Part shown: positions 26,677 to 36,098 of the stretch, piece by piece
Numbering within the stretch: the first letter of the stretch is position 1
Layout of the letters: every line of letters starts with the position of its first letter
Source: Maccoyibacter intestinihominis
GTDB taxonomy: Bacteria > Bacillota > Clostridia > Lachnospirales > Lachnospiraceae
DNA length: 64,000 nucleotides
Direction of reading: 5' to 3'
NCBI RefSeq assembly: GCF_040096355.1
Contig: NZ_JBBMEX010000013.1
Span: forward strand, 1 to 64,000
Program-made: the position numbers and the translations under genes
Notes under the pieces: generated by a model
What the model was told of the DNA's origin: nothing
The model's input: the letters and a program-made list of their open reading frames with translations, nothing else
Database searches by the model: none

Positions 26677-28329
26677 ATGAGAAATATTAAAAAAAGATGG
26701 TTTTTGTTTGTAGCAGCATTTGTGTTAGTGGCAGCAGCAGGAATCCATATGGGTGTCAAAGCGGAAGAAGATGAGAATCATGTCATCGCAGACCGTGTTT
26801 ATATCGGAGATGTTTCCGTGGCAGGAATGACAGAGGAAGAAGCAACCGCCGCAGTAGAGGATTACATTGAGAGTCTGCAGGATACGGCAATCACATTAAA
26901 AGCCGGTGAGAACAGTATAGAAGTAACAGCAAAGGATTTAGGTGTTACCTGGGGAAACCCGGAGTTGGCTGAAAAAGCAGTAAACCTTGGAAGAACCGGA
27001 AATCCGATCGCAAGATATAAAGAAAAGAAAGATTTAGAAAAAGGCGACAAAGTCTTTGTACTTTCCTATGCCATTGACGAAAGCAAGACAGCAGCTTTGT
27101 TAAAAGAGCATGCAAAAGAGTTAGATCAGGAAGCACAGGATAACGGACTGACCCGTGAGAACGGACAGTTTACCTTTGTAAAAGGACATGAAGGAATTAA
27201 AGTAAACGCAGAGAAATCCATTGAACAGATCGCATCACATATGCAGAATCAGTGGGATGGAAAAGCAGCCTCTATTGAACTGAGTGCAAAACTCGTAGAG
27301 CCGCGCGGTTCCGAAGAAGAGTTAGCAGAAGTCAAAGATTTACTTGGCGGTTACAGCACAAACTTCAGTTCCTCATCAGCAGGACGTGCAAAAAATGTGC
27401 GTAATGGAGCAAGCAAGATCAATGGAAGCATCATCTATCCGGGCGAAGAATTTTCCGTACATGATGCAGTCGTTCCGTTTAATGCAGAGAATGGATATGA
27501 GTTAGCAGGTTCCTATGAGAATGGAACAACTGTTGAGACCTATGGTGGAGGAATCTGCCAGGTGTCTACAACTTTATATAATGCAGTGATCCGTGCAGAA
27601 CTTGAGATTACCGAAAGATTTGCACACTCTATGATCGTAAGCTATGTAGAGCCATCTATGGATGCCGCAATTTCCGGTGAATACAAGGATTTGAAATTTA
27701 AGAATTCCACAAAATATCCGGTATATATCGAAGGTTATACCGACGGCGGTATCATCCACTTTAATGTCTATGGAAAAGAGACAAGAGATGCAAACCGTGA
27801 GGTTGAATTTGTCAGCGAGACCACCGGTGAAACAGATCCGGGTGTAAAATATGTTGCTGACGGAACCTTACAGATCGGTACCATTTCCACACAGCAGTCT
27901 GCACATATCGGTAAAAAAGCCAAACTGTGGAAAGTTGTAAAAGTAAATGGAAAAGAAGAGAGCAGGGAAGTATTTAACACTTCTAATTATCAGGCATCAC
28001 CGAAGATCGTCAGAGTAGGTACTGCTTCTGACAGTCAGGATGCGATCAATGCTGTTATGGCAGCGATCGGAACACAGGATGAGGCAACCATTCAGGCAGC
28101 AGCGGCAGCAAACTGTACGGCAGCCCGTGATGCGGCAGCGGCACAGCAGGCAGCAGAAGCAGCGGCAGCGGCAGCAGCACAGCCTGCAGAACCGGCACAG
28201 CCGGAGCAGCCAAGCCAGCCGGAAGAAAATAACAAGGATGACAAGAAGGATTCCGATAAAAAAGACGAAAGCAAAGATGACAATCAGAAGGATACCAAGG
28301 AAGAAGAGAATAATCAGGGAAATGATTAA
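26677..28329 (+). CDS. VanW family surface protein with peptidoglycan-binding domain
   Basis: A 550-residue exported protein. It has a signal or anchor helix at residues 7-25, then a PG_binding_4-type region (about 45-215) and a VanW domain (about 220-350). VanW hallmarks include GGYSTNFSSS, PGEEFSVHDAV and YGGGICQVSTTLYNA. A G5-like strand-rich segment and an Ala-rich, then Lys/Asp/Glu-rich disordered tail end the protein. It probably acts at the cell wall. VanW's biochemical role is unknown. GGGG lies before the ATG. Confidence 0.88.
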   Translation: MRNIKKRWFLFVAAFVLVAAAGIHMGVKAEEDENHVIADRVYIGDVSVAGMTEEEATAAVEDYIESLQDTAITLKAGENSIEVTAKDLGVTWGNPELAEKAVNLGRTGNPIARYKEKKDLEKGDKVFVLSYAIDESKTAALLKEHAKELDQEAQDNGLTRENGQFTFVKGHEGIKVNAEKSIEQIASHMQNQWDGKAASIELSAKLVEPRGSEEELAEVKDLLGGYSTNFSSSSAGRAKNVRNGASKINGSIIYPGEEFSVHDAVVPFNAENGYELAGSYENGTTVETYGGGICQVSTTLYNAVIRAELEITERFAHSMIVSYVEPSMDAAISGEYKDLKFKNSTKYPVYIEGYTDGGIIHFNVYGKETRDANREVEFVSETTGETDPGVKYVADGTLQIGTISTQQSAHIGKKAKLWKVVKVNGKEESREVFNTSNYQASPKIVRVGTASDSQDAINAVMAAIGTQDEATIQAAAAANCTAARDAAAAQQAAEAAAAAAAQPAEPAQPEQPSQPEENNKDDKKDSDKKDESKDDNQKDTKEEENNQGND

Positions 28330-28349
28330 AACAGCTCTATAGAATCCAA

Positions 28350-28376
28350 GAGGCTGCCTCAGCAATGAGACAGCCT
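28350..28376. terminator. weak hairpin after the VanW-family gene
   Basis: AGGCTGCCTCA pairs with TGAGACAGCCT around a GCAA loop, with one mismatch. There is no T tail on either strand, so termination is doubtful and transcription may continue into the HypE-like gene. Confidence 0.4.
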
Positions 28377-28409
28377 TGAACTATAAATAAGAACAGGCGG
28401 AAGATCAGG

Positions 28410-29399
28410 ATGAAAGTTGGAAAAGTTCCGGAAAACGTATTAAAGCGTTCCGTTTTTAAACAACTGCATACAACACGGAAAGAAGTGCTTTTAGGGGCAG
28501 GTGTGGGCGAAGACTGCGCAGCGATGAAATTAGCAGAGGATGAAGTCTTTGTCATTTCCACTGACCCGATTACCGGAGCAGCGAAAGACATTGGGGCATT
28601 GGCAGTACAGATTACCGTCAATGATTTAGCAAGTGCAGGAGCGGAACCAATAGGAATTATGTTAACTGTCCTCCTTCCGGAATACGTCGAAGAAAAAGAT
28701 TTAAAGACAGTGATGGCACAGGTAGAAGAAGCCTGTGAAAAAAATCACATTCAGGTCATGGGCGGTCACACCGAAGTTACCAAAGTGGTCAATCAGATTG
28801 TGATTTCCGTGACAGGTGTCGGAAAAGCAAAAGAAGGCAGAGTCATCTCTACCGCGGGTGTAAAACCGGGGATGGATATCATTGTCACAAAATGGATCGG
28901 TATTGAAGGAACTGCCATTTTAGCAAAGGAAAAAGAGGCGGCATTACGGGAGCGTTATTCTCAGCCGTTTATCGATAAAGCAAAAGAACTTGACCGTTAC
29001 ATATCGGTTCTGTCGGAGGCCGCGACCGCCGTTAAGTCTGGCGTTGCTGCTATGCATGATGTGACAGAGGGCGGCATTTTTGGCGCACTTTGGGAGATTG
29101 CAGAGGCATCCGGCGTCGGACTGGAAATTGATCTAAAGAAGATTCCGTTAAAGCAGGAAACAGTAGAAATCTGTGAGTTTTTCGGCATAAATCCTTATGA
29201 ACTGATCTCAAGCGGTTCTATGCTGATGGCAGCCAAGGATGGAAATGGTCTGGTCATGGAATTAGAAAAAGCAGGCATTCCGGCAGTTGTCATTGGAAAA
29301 GCAACCGACAGTAATGACCGTGTGCTTTTGAATGAAGAAGAACGCAGATTTTTAGAGCCGCCGAAAACGGATGAATTATATAAAGCATTGAGTAAATAG
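28410..29399 (+). CDS. AIR synthase/HypE-like protein
   Basis: A 329-residue member of the PurM/HypE/SelD ATP-binding superfamily. It shows GAGVGEDCAAM, the Gly/Asp nucleotide motif VISTDPITG, NDLASAGAEPIG, and TEGGIFGALWEIAEASGVG. True HypE ends in a PRIC-type Cys motif that is absent here (the end is ELYKALSK). It is therefore an AIR-synthase-related protein of unknown substrate rather than a proven hydrogenase maturase. It heads a tight four-gene run with Lrp, aminotransferase and trmL. Confidence 0.82.
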   Translation: MKVGKVPENVLKRSVFKQLHTTRKEVLLGAGVGEDCAAMKLAEDEVFVISTDPITGAAKDIGALAVQITVNDLASAGAEPIGIMLTVLLPEYVEEKDLKTVMAQVEEACEKNHIQVMGGHTEVTKVVNQIVISVTGVGKAKEGRVISTAGVKPGMDIIVTKWIGIEGTAILAKEKEAALRERYSQPFIDKAKELDRYISVLSEAATAVKSGVAAMHDVTEGGIFGALWEIAEASGVGLEIDLKKIPLKQETVEICEFFGINPYELISSGSMLMAAKDGNGLVMELEKAGIPAVVIGKATDSNDRVLLNEEERRFLEPPKTDELYKALSK

Positions 29400-29417
29400 A
29401 GAGGTTGGAGGATCATC

Positions 29418-29900
29418 ATGCGTGAAAAGATTTTAACGTTTATTGAAAAAAACAGCCGTGTGGATTTGAAAGAATTAGCAATCATGCTCGGCGTAAATGA
29501 AGTAGATGTAGTCAATGAGTTAGAGGCAATGGAAGCAGAACACATCATCTGCGGTTACCATACGCTGATCAACTGGGAAAAGACAGGAATTGAAAAAGTA
29601 ACAGCCATGATCGAGGTGCGTGTAACACCGCAAAGAGACATGGGATTTGATAAGGTAGCAGAGAGAATCTATAATTATCCGGAAGTAAATGCAGTATATC
29701 TGATCTCCGGCGGTTTTGACTTTATGGTCATTTTAGAGGGAAAGACACTGCGTGAGATCGCACAGTTCGTATCCGATAAACTTTCTACTTTAGATTCCGT
29801 ATTAAGCACAAAGACAAACTTTATTTTGAAAAAATATAAAGACCACGGAACCATTATGGCTGAGCCGAAAAAAGACGAAAGGATTTTGATGATACCATGA
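29418..29900 (+). CDS. Lrp/AsnC family transcriptional regulator
   Basis: A 160-residue regulator. The N-terminal winged HTH (VDLKELAIMLGVNEVDVVNELEAM) is followed by a RAM effector domain (VTAMIEVRV, VYLISGGFDFMVILEG). It overlaps the aminotransferase start by 4 bp (ATGA). Pairing with an aminotransferase is a common Lachnospiraceae arrangement suggesting amino-acid-responsive control. Confidence 0.92.
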   Translation: MREKILTFIEKNSRVDLKELAIMLGVNEVDVVNELEAMEAEHIICGYHTLINWEKTGIEKVTAMIEVRVTPQRDMGFDKVAERIYNYPEVNAVYLISGGFDFMVILEGKTLREIAQFVSDKLSTLDSVLSTKTNFILKKYKDHGTIMAEPKKDERILMIP

Positions 29901-31075
29901 GAAATCCACTGTCCAAAAGAATTGTTGAAATAGAACCATCCGGTATTCGTAAATTTTTTGACATCGTAAATGAGATGGAAGATGCCATTTCACTCGGTGT
30001 AGGTGAGCCGGATTTTGATACACCGTGGCATATTCGGGATGAGGGCATTTTTTCCTTAGAAAAAGGAAGAACTTTCTACACATCCAATGCAGGTTTAAAA
30101 GAGTTAAAGCAGGAAATTGCAAAATACATATATCGTAAATGCGATGTCACTTATGACTATAAGAAGGAAATTATGGTTACAGTGGGTGGCAGTGAGGCAA
30201 TCGACATTGCCATGCGTGCCATGCTTGACCCGGGCGATGAGGTACTGATTCCTCAGCCAAGTTATGTATCCTATGAACCATGCGCTATTTTGGCAAATGG
30301 AACTCCGGTCATCATCGAATTGAAAGAGGAGAATGAATTTCGTCTGACAAAGGAGGAGTTAGAAGCAGCCATTACGCCAAAGACAAAGCTGTTAGTGCTG
30401 CCATTTCCGAACAATCCGACCGGAGCAGTCATGGAGAGAAAAGATTTAGAAGAGATTGCAGAGGTTATCAAAGAGCATGACATCTTTGTTTTAAGTGATG
30501 AGATCTATGCAGAGCTTACTTACTGTGGAGAACATGTGTCGATCGCTTCTCTTCCGGGAATGAAAGAGAGAACCGTATTGATCAACGGTTTTTCTAAAGC
30601 ATATGCAATGACAGGTTGGCGTTTGGGTTATGCCTGTGCTCCGGCAGAGATTTTAGAGCAGATGTTAAAAATTCATCAGTTTGCCATTATGTGTGCACCG
30701 ACGACAAGCCAGTATGCAGCCATTTCCGCACTGCGTAACGGTGACGATGATGTGATGAAGATGCGTGAAGAATACAACGAAAGAAGACGCTATTTAGTGC
30801 ATCGTTTTAAGGAGATGGGCTTACAGTGCTTTGAACCGTTTGGAGCATTTTACATTTTCCCAAGTATTCAGGAGTTCGGTATGACATCGGAAGAGTTTGC
30901 AAACCGATTCTTACGGGAAGAGAAGGTTGCGGTTGTTCCGGGAACGGCATTCGGTGCCTGCGGCGAGGGATTCCTTCGGATCTCCTATGCGTATTCACTG
31001 GACAATCTGAAGATGGCATTAGAGCGTTTGGAGCATTTTATTGCACATTTGCGAGAGGAAAAGAAGAATGGCTAA
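29897..31075 (+). CDS. class I/II PLP aminotransferase
   Basis: A 392-residue fold-type I aminotransferase. FPNNPTGAV and LSDEIYAEL are the cofactor-binding segments, and INGFSKAYAMTGWRLGY carries the PLP lysine. A conserved Arg is near FLRISYAYS. It resembles aspartate/aromatic (PatA/AraT) transaminases. The start is coupled to lrp and the last 8 bp overlap trmL's start. The exact amino donor is unknown. Confidence 0.92.
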   Translation: MRNPLSKRIVEIEPSGIRKFFDIVNEMEDAISLGVGEPDFDTPWHIRDEGIFSLEKGRTFYTSNAGLKELKQEIAKYIYRKCDVTYDYKKEIMVTVGGSEAIDIAMRAMLDPGDEVLIPQPSYVSYEPCAILANGTPVIIELKEENEFRLTKEELEAAITPKTKLLVLPFPNNPTGAVMERKDLEEIAEVIKEHDIFVLSDEIYAELTYCGEHVSIASLPGMKERTVLINGFSKAYAMTGWRLGYACAPAEILEQMLKIHQFAIMCAPTTSQYAAISALRNGDDDVMKMREEYNERRRYLVHRFKEMGLQCFEPFGAFYIFPSIQEFGMTSEEFANRFLREEKVAVVPGTAFGACGEGFLRISYAYSLDNLKMALERLEHFIAHLREEKKNG

Positions 31076-31574
31076 GCTCAATATCGTATTATATGAGCCG
31101 GAGATTCCGGCAAATACCGGAAACATCGGAAGAACCTGTGTGGCAACAGGAACAAAACTGCATCTGATCGAACCTCTTGGTTTTTCTTTAAGTGAAAAGG
31201 CGTTAAAACGTGCCGGTATGGATTACTGGTCGCAATTAGAAGTGGAACGTTATGTAAACTACGAGGATTTTTTGCAGAGAAATCCGGGAGCTAAGATATA
31301 TATGGCAACGACGAAGGCCAAGAAGATTTATTCGGAAGCATCTTACGAACCGGACTGCTATATTATGTTCGGCAAGGAGAGTGCAGGAATCCCGGAGGAG
31401 ATATTGGTAGAACATCCGGAGGAGTGCGTGCGTATTCCGATGATTGGAGAGACACGTTCTTTGAATCTCTCTAATTCCGTAGCAATTGTGTTGTACGAAG
31501 CCCTCAGGCAGAATCAGTTTGACCACATGAAATTAGAAGGAGATTTACACAGACTTCATTGGGAGAATGTATAA
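31068..31574 (+). CDS. trmL: tRNA (cytidine/uridine-34 2'-O)-methyltransferase
   Basis: A 168-residue SPOUT-knot methyltransferase modifying the wobble nucleotide of leucine tRNAs. It shows NIVLYEPEIPANTGNIGRTC, FGKESAGIPEEIL, and RSLNLSNSVAIVLYEALRQ, the SAM-binding knot. ATG 31068 follows GAGAGG and overlaps the aminotransferase end. It is followed immediately by the ECF transporter genes. Confidence 0.93.
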   Translation: MAKLNIVLYEPEIPANTGNIGRTCVATGTKLHLIEPLGFSLSEKALKRAGMDYWSQLEVERYVNYEDFLQRNPGAKIYMATTKAKKIYSEASYEPDCYIMFGKESAGIPEEILVEHPEECVRIPMIGETRSLNLSNSVAIVLYEALRQNQFDHMKLEGDLHRLHWENV

Positions 31575-31606
31575 ATCAGCAGGAAAGGCATAATCTGGTG
31601 CATAGG

Positions 31607-32464
31607 ATGAAGATTATTAAAGCAGAAAAATTAGTACATGAATATATACACCGGGATGAGGACAATCAGGTGGAGTCTATTCAGACTGCATTGGACGGCG
31701 TGGATATCGAAATCGAAAAGGGACAGTTTGTGGCAATTTTAGGTCATAACGGTTCCGGAAAGTCCACGTTGGCAAAGCATATGAATGCGATCTTAGAACC
31801 TTCCGGCGGCGAAATGTGGGTAGATGGAATGGACACCTCCGATGAAAAACATCTCTGGGATATCCGTCAGTCTGCCGGCATGGTATTTCAGAATCCGGAC
31901 AACCAGATCATTGCCAGTGTGGTAGAAGAGGATGTCGGATTCGGACCGGAAAATATCGGTGTTCCGACAGATGAGATCTGGGAGCGTGTCGAGGAGAGTT
32001 TAAAGGCAGTAGGAATGTTGAAATTCCGCAGTCATTCTCCGAACAAGCTGTCGGGAGGACAGAAACAGCGTGTGGCGATTGCGGGAGTCATGGCAATGCA
32101 GCCGGAATGTATTATCTTTGATGAGCCTACGGCAATGCTTGACCCGAACGGACGAAAAGAAGTATTGCAGGCGGCACATCTGCTCAACCGGAAAAAAGGT
32201 GTGACCGTGATCCTGATCACACACTATATGGAAGAAGTTGTGGATGCTGATCGGGTTTTTGTCATGGATAAGGGAAAAGTCGTGATGCAGGGAACTCCGC
32301 GTGAGATTTTTTCACAGGTGGATGAATTAAAACGTCACAGACTGGATGTTCCGCAGATCACGCTCTTAGCAGACGAACTCAGAAAATCCGGGCTTCCAAT
32401 CCCGGCGGGAATCCTGACAAGAGCAGAACTGGTGCAGGAATTGTGCAAATTAGGACACAGGTGA
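31607..32464 (+). CDS. ecfA1: ECF transporter ATPase A1
   Basis: A 285-residue ABC ATPase of the energy-coupling factor module that powers vitamin/metal uptake by S components. Walker A GHNGSGKST, signature LSGGQKQR, Walker B CIIFDEPTAMLDP. ATG 31607 is used. GTG 31598 has better spacing from AGGAAAGG and may be the true start. The order ecfA1-ecfA2-ecfT-truA-rplM-rpsI is the normal Firmicute arrangement, except that rpoA-rplQ, often upstream, is replaced here by trmL. Confidence 0.94.
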   Translation: MKIIKAEKLVHEYIHRDEDNQVESIQTALDGVDIEIEKGQFVAILGHNGSGKSTLAKHMNAILEPSGGEMWVDGMDTSDEKHLWDIRQSAGMVFQNPDNQIIASVVEEDVGFGPENIGVPTDEIWERVEESLKAVGMLKFRSHSPNKLSGGQKQRVAIAGVMAMQPECIIFDEPTAMLDPNGRKEVLQAAHLLNRKKGVTVILITHYMEEVVDADRVFVMDKGKVVMQGTPREIFSQVDELKRHRLDVPQITLLADELRKSGLPIPAGILTRAELVQELCKLGHR

Positions 32465-32469
32465 GTGAA

Positions 32470-33318
32470 ATGTCAATTATTGTAGATAAAGTGAATTATG
32501 TATACAGTCAGGGGACTGCATATGAGATTCAGGCTTTAAAAAATATTAATCTAAAAATTGAAGACGGAGAATTTATCGGTATTATCGGTCATACCGGTTC
32601 CGGAAAATCGACACTGATCCAGCATTTAAACGGTCTGACAAAGGCAACTTCCGGTGCAATATACTACAACGGAGCCGACATTTATGATGAAGGTTACAAT
32701 CTGAAGGAACTTCGCAGTAAAGTAGGACTGGTTTTCCAGTACCCGGAGCACCAGTTGTTTGAGACTACGATTTTTGAAGATGTCTGTTTTGGGCCGAAAA
32801 ATCAGGGACTTACCAAAGAAGAGGCAGAGCTTCGTGCTTTTGCGGCATTAAAAAGTGTAGGGTTGCCGGAAGAGGTGTATTATCATTCCCCGTTTGATTT
32901 GTCAGGCGGTCAGAAACGCCGTGTGGCAATCGCCGGAGTCTTAGCGATGCAGCCTGAGGTTTTGATTCTTGATGAACCGACAGCGGGACTTGACCCGAAG
33001 GGCAGGGATGAGATTTTAGATCAGGTGGCAAAACTCCATAAGGAGCGGGGCATTACGGTTATTCTGGTATCACACAGTATGGAGGATGTGGCAAAATATG
33101 TAGACCGCATTATTGTGATGAATCAGGGAAGTGTCATGTTTGATGATATTCCAAAGAGCGTATTTGCACACTATAAGGAATTAGAGGCGGTCGGGCTGGC
33201 TGCTCCACAGGTTACTTATCTGATGCATGAACTGGCAGCGGCAGGTATTCCCGTTTCTATGGATGCCACAACAGTAGCAGAAGCAAAAGAAGAGATTTTA
33301 GCAAAGTTGGGACGATAA
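32470..33318 (+). CDS. ecfA2: ECF transporter ATPase A2
   Basis: A 282-residue second ATPase of the ECF heterodimer. Walker A GHTGSGKST, LSGGQKRR, Walker B VLILDEPTAGLDP, H-loop LVSHSMED. Start ATG 32470 lies 6 bp after ecfA1, and an upstream in-frame start at 32443 would overlap ecfA1. It is translationally coupled to its neighbours. Confidence 0.94.
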   Translation: MSIIVDKVNYVYSQGTAYEIQALKNINLKIEDGEFIGIIGHTGSGKSTLIQHLNGLTKATSGAIYYNGADIYDEGYNLKELRSKVGLVFQYPEHQLFETTIFEDVCFGPKNQGLTKEEAELRAFAALKSVGLPEEVYYHSPFDLSGGQKRRVAIAGVLAMQPEVLILDEPTAGLDPKGRDEILDQVAKLHKERGITVILVSHSMEDVAKYVDRIIVMNQGSVMFDDIPKSVFAHYKELEAVGLAAPQVTYLMHELAAAGIPVSMDATTVAEAKEEILAKLGR

Positions 33319-33319
33319 C

Positions 33320-34120
33320 ATGTTACGAGATATTACGATTGGACAATATTATCCGGCGGATTCCGTCATTCATAAATTAGATCCGAGAGTCAAGCTGTTT
33401 GCAACGCTGATTTTCATTATTTCCCTGTTTTCCTTTAAAAACGTATGGGGATTCTTAGTTGCGACCATTTTTATGTTTGGCTTTATCGAACTTTCCAAAG
33501 TGCCGATCGGCTACATGGTCAAAGGCTTAAAAGCGATTGTGATCCTGATGATCATTACAGCACTTTTCAACCTCTTTTTGACAAGTGGAAAAGAACTGGT
33601 ATCATTCTGGATCTTTACGATCACTTACGAGGGACTGCGAAATGCGATCCTGATGGCGATCCGTCTGACTTATCTGATTCTTGGCACATCGGTCATGACC
33701 CTGACGACAACGCCAAACGAATTGACGGACGGTTTGGAAAAGGCTTTGGCACCAATGAATAAAATCCATGTTCCGGTACATGAGATTGCCATGATGATGT
33801 CGATCGCACTGCGTTTTATTCCGATCCTTGTGGAAGAGACGGACAAGATCATGCGGGCGCAGATGGCAAGAGGTGCAGATTTTGAAAATGGAGGCATTAT
33901 CCAGCGTGCAAAAAATATGATTCCGTTATTAGTGCCGCTTTTTGTATCTGCTTTTCGTCGTGCCAATGATTTAGCAATGGCGATGGAAGCCCGCTGCTAT
34001 CGCGGTGGAGCCGGAAGAACGAAAATGAAACCACTGAAGTATGCCAATATTGATTATCGTGCATATGCGATTGTTATTTTATATTTTGTCATTATGATGG
34101 TGCTTCGTTTTGCACTCTAG
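33320..34120 (+). CDS. ecfT: ECF transporter transmembrane T component
   Basis: A 266-residue membrane subunit (CbiQ-like) with about five helices. It carries the two A-R-G/A-R-C coupling helices seen as AQMARGADF and AMEARCYRGG, which contact the ATPases. It starts 1 bp after ecfA2. No S component is adjacent, consistent with a shared group II ECF module. Confidence 0.94.
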   Translation: MLRDITIGQYYPADSVIHKLDPRVKLFATLIFIISLFSFKNVWGFLVATIFMFGFIELSKVPIGYMVKGLKAIVILMIITALFNLFLTSGKELVSFWIFTITYEGLRNAILMAIRLTYLILGTSVMTLTTTPNELTDGLEKALAPMNKIHVPVHEIAMMMSIALRFIPILVEETDKIMRAQMARGADFENGGIIQRAKNMIPLLVPLFVSAFRRANDLAMAMEARCYRGGAGRTKMKPLKYANIDYRAYAIVILYFVIMMVLRFAL

Positions 34121-34133
34121 AAGAGGGAGAACC

Positions 34134-34901
34134 ATGGAAGATACGAAAAAACGTGTCATGCTTATTGTGGCATATGATGGAACGAATTACTGCGGGTGGC
34201 AGATACAGCCCAATGGCAACACGATCGAGGGAGAACTGAACCGGGCATTAAGTGAGCTGCTTGGAGAAAAAATCATCGTCAGTGGTGCAAGCAGGACAGA
34301 TGCAGGCGTACATTCCTGTGGGAACGTAGCTGTTTTTGATACTATCGCAAGAATGCCGGCAGAGAAAATATCTTACGCTCTGAACCAGAGACTTCCGGAG
34401 GATATCGTCGTACAGTGTTCCCAAACAGTACCACCTGATTTTCATCCAAGGCATGTCAAGAGCAAAAAGACCTATGAATACCGGATTTTAAACAGGGAAT
34501 TTCGTGATCCGAACCGGAGGCTGGACACTTATTTTTATTACCGTCATTTAGATGTACATGCCATGCGTGAGGCGGCGGGTTATCTGGTCGGAGAACATGA
34601 TTTTAAGAGTTTTTGTTCGATTCATGCCCGGGTGGAAACGACGGTGCGGAGGATTTATGCGCTGACGGTAGATAAAAAAGAGGATATTATTACGATACGG
34701 ATCACCGGCAACGGTTTTTTATATAATATGGTTCGCATTATTGCAGGAACACTGATCCGCGTTGGAACCGGTGAATACAAACCGGAACAGATACCGGAGA
34801 TTTTAGCGGCAAAAGACCGTGAAATGGCGGGACCGACTGCTCCGGCACACGGACTGACCATGATTGGGATTGAATATGAGGATTTAGAAGAAAAGAGTTG
34901 A
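34134..34901 (+). CDS. truA: tRNA pseudouridine(38-40) synthase
   Basis: A 255-residue TruA. VAYDGTNYCGWQ opens the protein. The catalytic aspartate is in the SGASRTDAGVHS motif. C-terminal GNGFLYNMVRIIAGTLI is conserved. ATG 34134 follows GAGGGAG. The stop codon lies within the -35 box of the rplM promoter. Confidence 0.96.
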   Translation: MEDTKKRVMLIVAYDGTNYCGWQIQPNGNTIEGELNRALSELLGEKIIVSGASRTDAGVHSCGNVAVFDTIARMPAEKISYALNQRLPEDIVVQCSQTVPPDFHPRHVKSKKTYEYRILNREFRDPNRRLDTYFYYRHLDVHAMREAAGYLVGEHDFKSFCSIHARVETTVRRIYALTVDKKEDIITIRITGNGFLYNMVRIIAGTLIRVGTGEYKPEQIPEILAAKDREMAGPTAPAHGLTMIGIEYEDLEEKS

Positions 34902-34926
34902 CACGCGTGGATGTGTGTACTATAAT
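34898..34926 (+). promoter_or_regulatory. consensus sigma-A promoter of rplM-rpsI
   Basis: A perfect TTGACA (34898-34903), a 17-bp spacer and a perfect TATAAT (34921-34926). The -35 overlaps the truA stop codon (34899-34901). This gives the ribosomal genes a strong independent promoter. Confidence 0.9.
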
Positions 34927-34954
34927 ATTTAAGTCTGACATAGTGAAGAAATGT

Positions 34955-35042
34955 AACTCCATAGCCCCGGAGGGACATTTTACTATATAAAAATGTGTAT
35001 ACCGGATGTGGTATTTTCGGACATTGATACCGCAAAGGTAAA
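34955..35042 (+). promoter_or_regulatory. structured L13-type ribosomal leader
   Basis: The 5' UTR of rplM folds as nested stems. ATAGT/ACTAT, AAATGT/ACATTT and CTCC/GGAG stack within 34939-34987. A second hairpin TGTGGTAT/ATACCGCA lies at about 35007-35036. The context matches the autoregulatory L13 leader known upstream of rplM in Firmicutes. The assignment rests on context and folding, not on a covariance search. Confidence 0.55.
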
Positions 35043-35060
35043 GTTCAAGGAGGTCAACCA

Positions 35061-35489
35061 ATGAAAACTTTTATGGCAAGCCCTGCTACAATCGAAAGAA
35101 AATGGTATGTAGTAGATGCTACTGATAAGACATTAGGACGTTTAGCATCCGAAATTGCAAGCGTATTAAGAGGAAAAAACAAACCGATTTTCACACCACA
35201 CATCGATACAGGTGATTATGTGATCGTTGTAAATGCTGAAAAGGTAAAAGTAACAGGTAAGAAATTAGATCAGAAAATTTATTACCACCATTCCGATTAT
35301 GTTGGCGGTATGAAAGAGACAACTTTAAAAGAAATGTTAAACAAACATCCGGAGAGAGTTGTAGAATATGCAGTCAAAGGTATGCTTCCAAAAGGACCTT
35401 TAGGAAGACAGATGTACAAGAAATTATTTGTATACGTTGGTCCGGACCACAAGCATGCAGCTCAGAAACCTGAGACATTAACATTTTAA
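35061..35489 (+). CDS. rplM: 50S ribosomal protein L13
   Basis: A 142-residue L13. It opens with WYVVDATDKTLGRLASEIA and contains the internal TGKKLDQKIYYHHSDY and HPERVVEYAVKGMLPKGPLGR signatures. GGAGG lies upstream of the ATG. Confidence 0.98.
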   Translation: MKTFMASPATIERKWYVVDATDKTLGRLASEIASVLRGKNKPIFTPHIDTGDYVIVVNAEKVKVTGKKLDQKIYYHHSDYVGGMKETTLKEMLNKHPERVVEYAVKGMLPKGPLGRQMYKKLFVYVGPDHKHAAQKPETLTF

Positions 35490-35513
35490 TCGGTGATAAG
35501 GAGGTAAAGGACA

Positions 35514-35906
35514 TTGGCTAATACAAAGTATTACGGAACAGGAAGAAGAAAATCATCTGTTGCCAGAGTATATTTAGTACCGGGAACAGGTAAGATTACA
35601 ATTAATAAAAGAGACATTGACGAGTATTTAGGATTAGAAACTTTAAAGGTTATCGTTCGTCAGCCATTAGTTGCTACAGAGACAGTTGACAAGTTCGACG
35701 TTTTAGTTAACGTAAAAGGCGGCGGTTACACAGGTCAGGCAGGAGCAATCCGCCACGGTATCGCAAGAGCATTACTTCAGGTAGATGCAGACTACAGACC
35801 AACCTTAAAAGCAGCAGGTTACTTAACTCGTGACCCTCGTATGAAAGAGCGTAAGAAGTACGGTCTCAAAGCAGCTCGTAGAGCTCCGCAGTTCTCTAAA
35901 CGTTAA
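35514..35906 (+). CDS. rpsI: 30S ribosomal protein S9
   Basis: A 130-residue S9 with YGTGRRKSSVARVYL at the start, GGGYTGQAGAIRHGIARAL, and the conserved basic tail KAARRAPQFSKR. The start codon is TTG at 35514, 12 bases after a strong AAGGAGG. A strong terminator follows. Confidence 0.98.
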   Translation: MANTKYYGTGRRKSSVARVYLVPGTGKITINKRDIDEYLGLETLKVIVRQPLVATETVDKFDVLVNVKGGGYTGQAGAIRHGIARALLQVDADYRPTLKAAGYLTRDPRMKERKKYGLKAARRAPQFSKR

Positions 35907-35936
35907 GCATTTGTTAACGAAGATTATGATGTGTAT

Positions 35937-35978
35937 AGGACATTTTCCGGTAGGAATACCGGAGAATGTCCTTTTTTT
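35937..35978 (+). terminator. strong terminator after rpsI
   Basis: AGGACATT-TCCGGT (from 35937) pairs with ACCGGA-AATGTCCT, followed by seven T residues at 35972-35978. Confidence 0.93.
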
Positions 35979-36044
35979 CGCGTTTCTACAAGTGTAAATC
36001 AACGAACTTAATATCCGTTATTTCACAAAACTTATTTGCACAAC

Positions 36045-36073
36045 TTGAACAAACAAGTTCTCGGAGGTATACT
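36045..36073 (+). promoter_or_regulatory. promoter and palindrome upstream of the DUF3990-like gene
   Basis: TTGAAC (36045-36050), a 17-bp spacer and TATACT (36068-36073). AACTTG and CAAGTT arms (36043-36060) form a palindrome across the -35, a likely operator for the HTH of the encoded protein. Confidence 0.6.
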
Positions 36074-36098
36074 ATAACTATAAAAGGAGTGGATGTGA

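Noticed and set aside
28410..29399. true HypE of a hydrogenase maturation system together with hypA/hypB
   Set aside because: It lacks the C-terminal Cys motif of HypE and lies 15 kb away in an unrelated operon.
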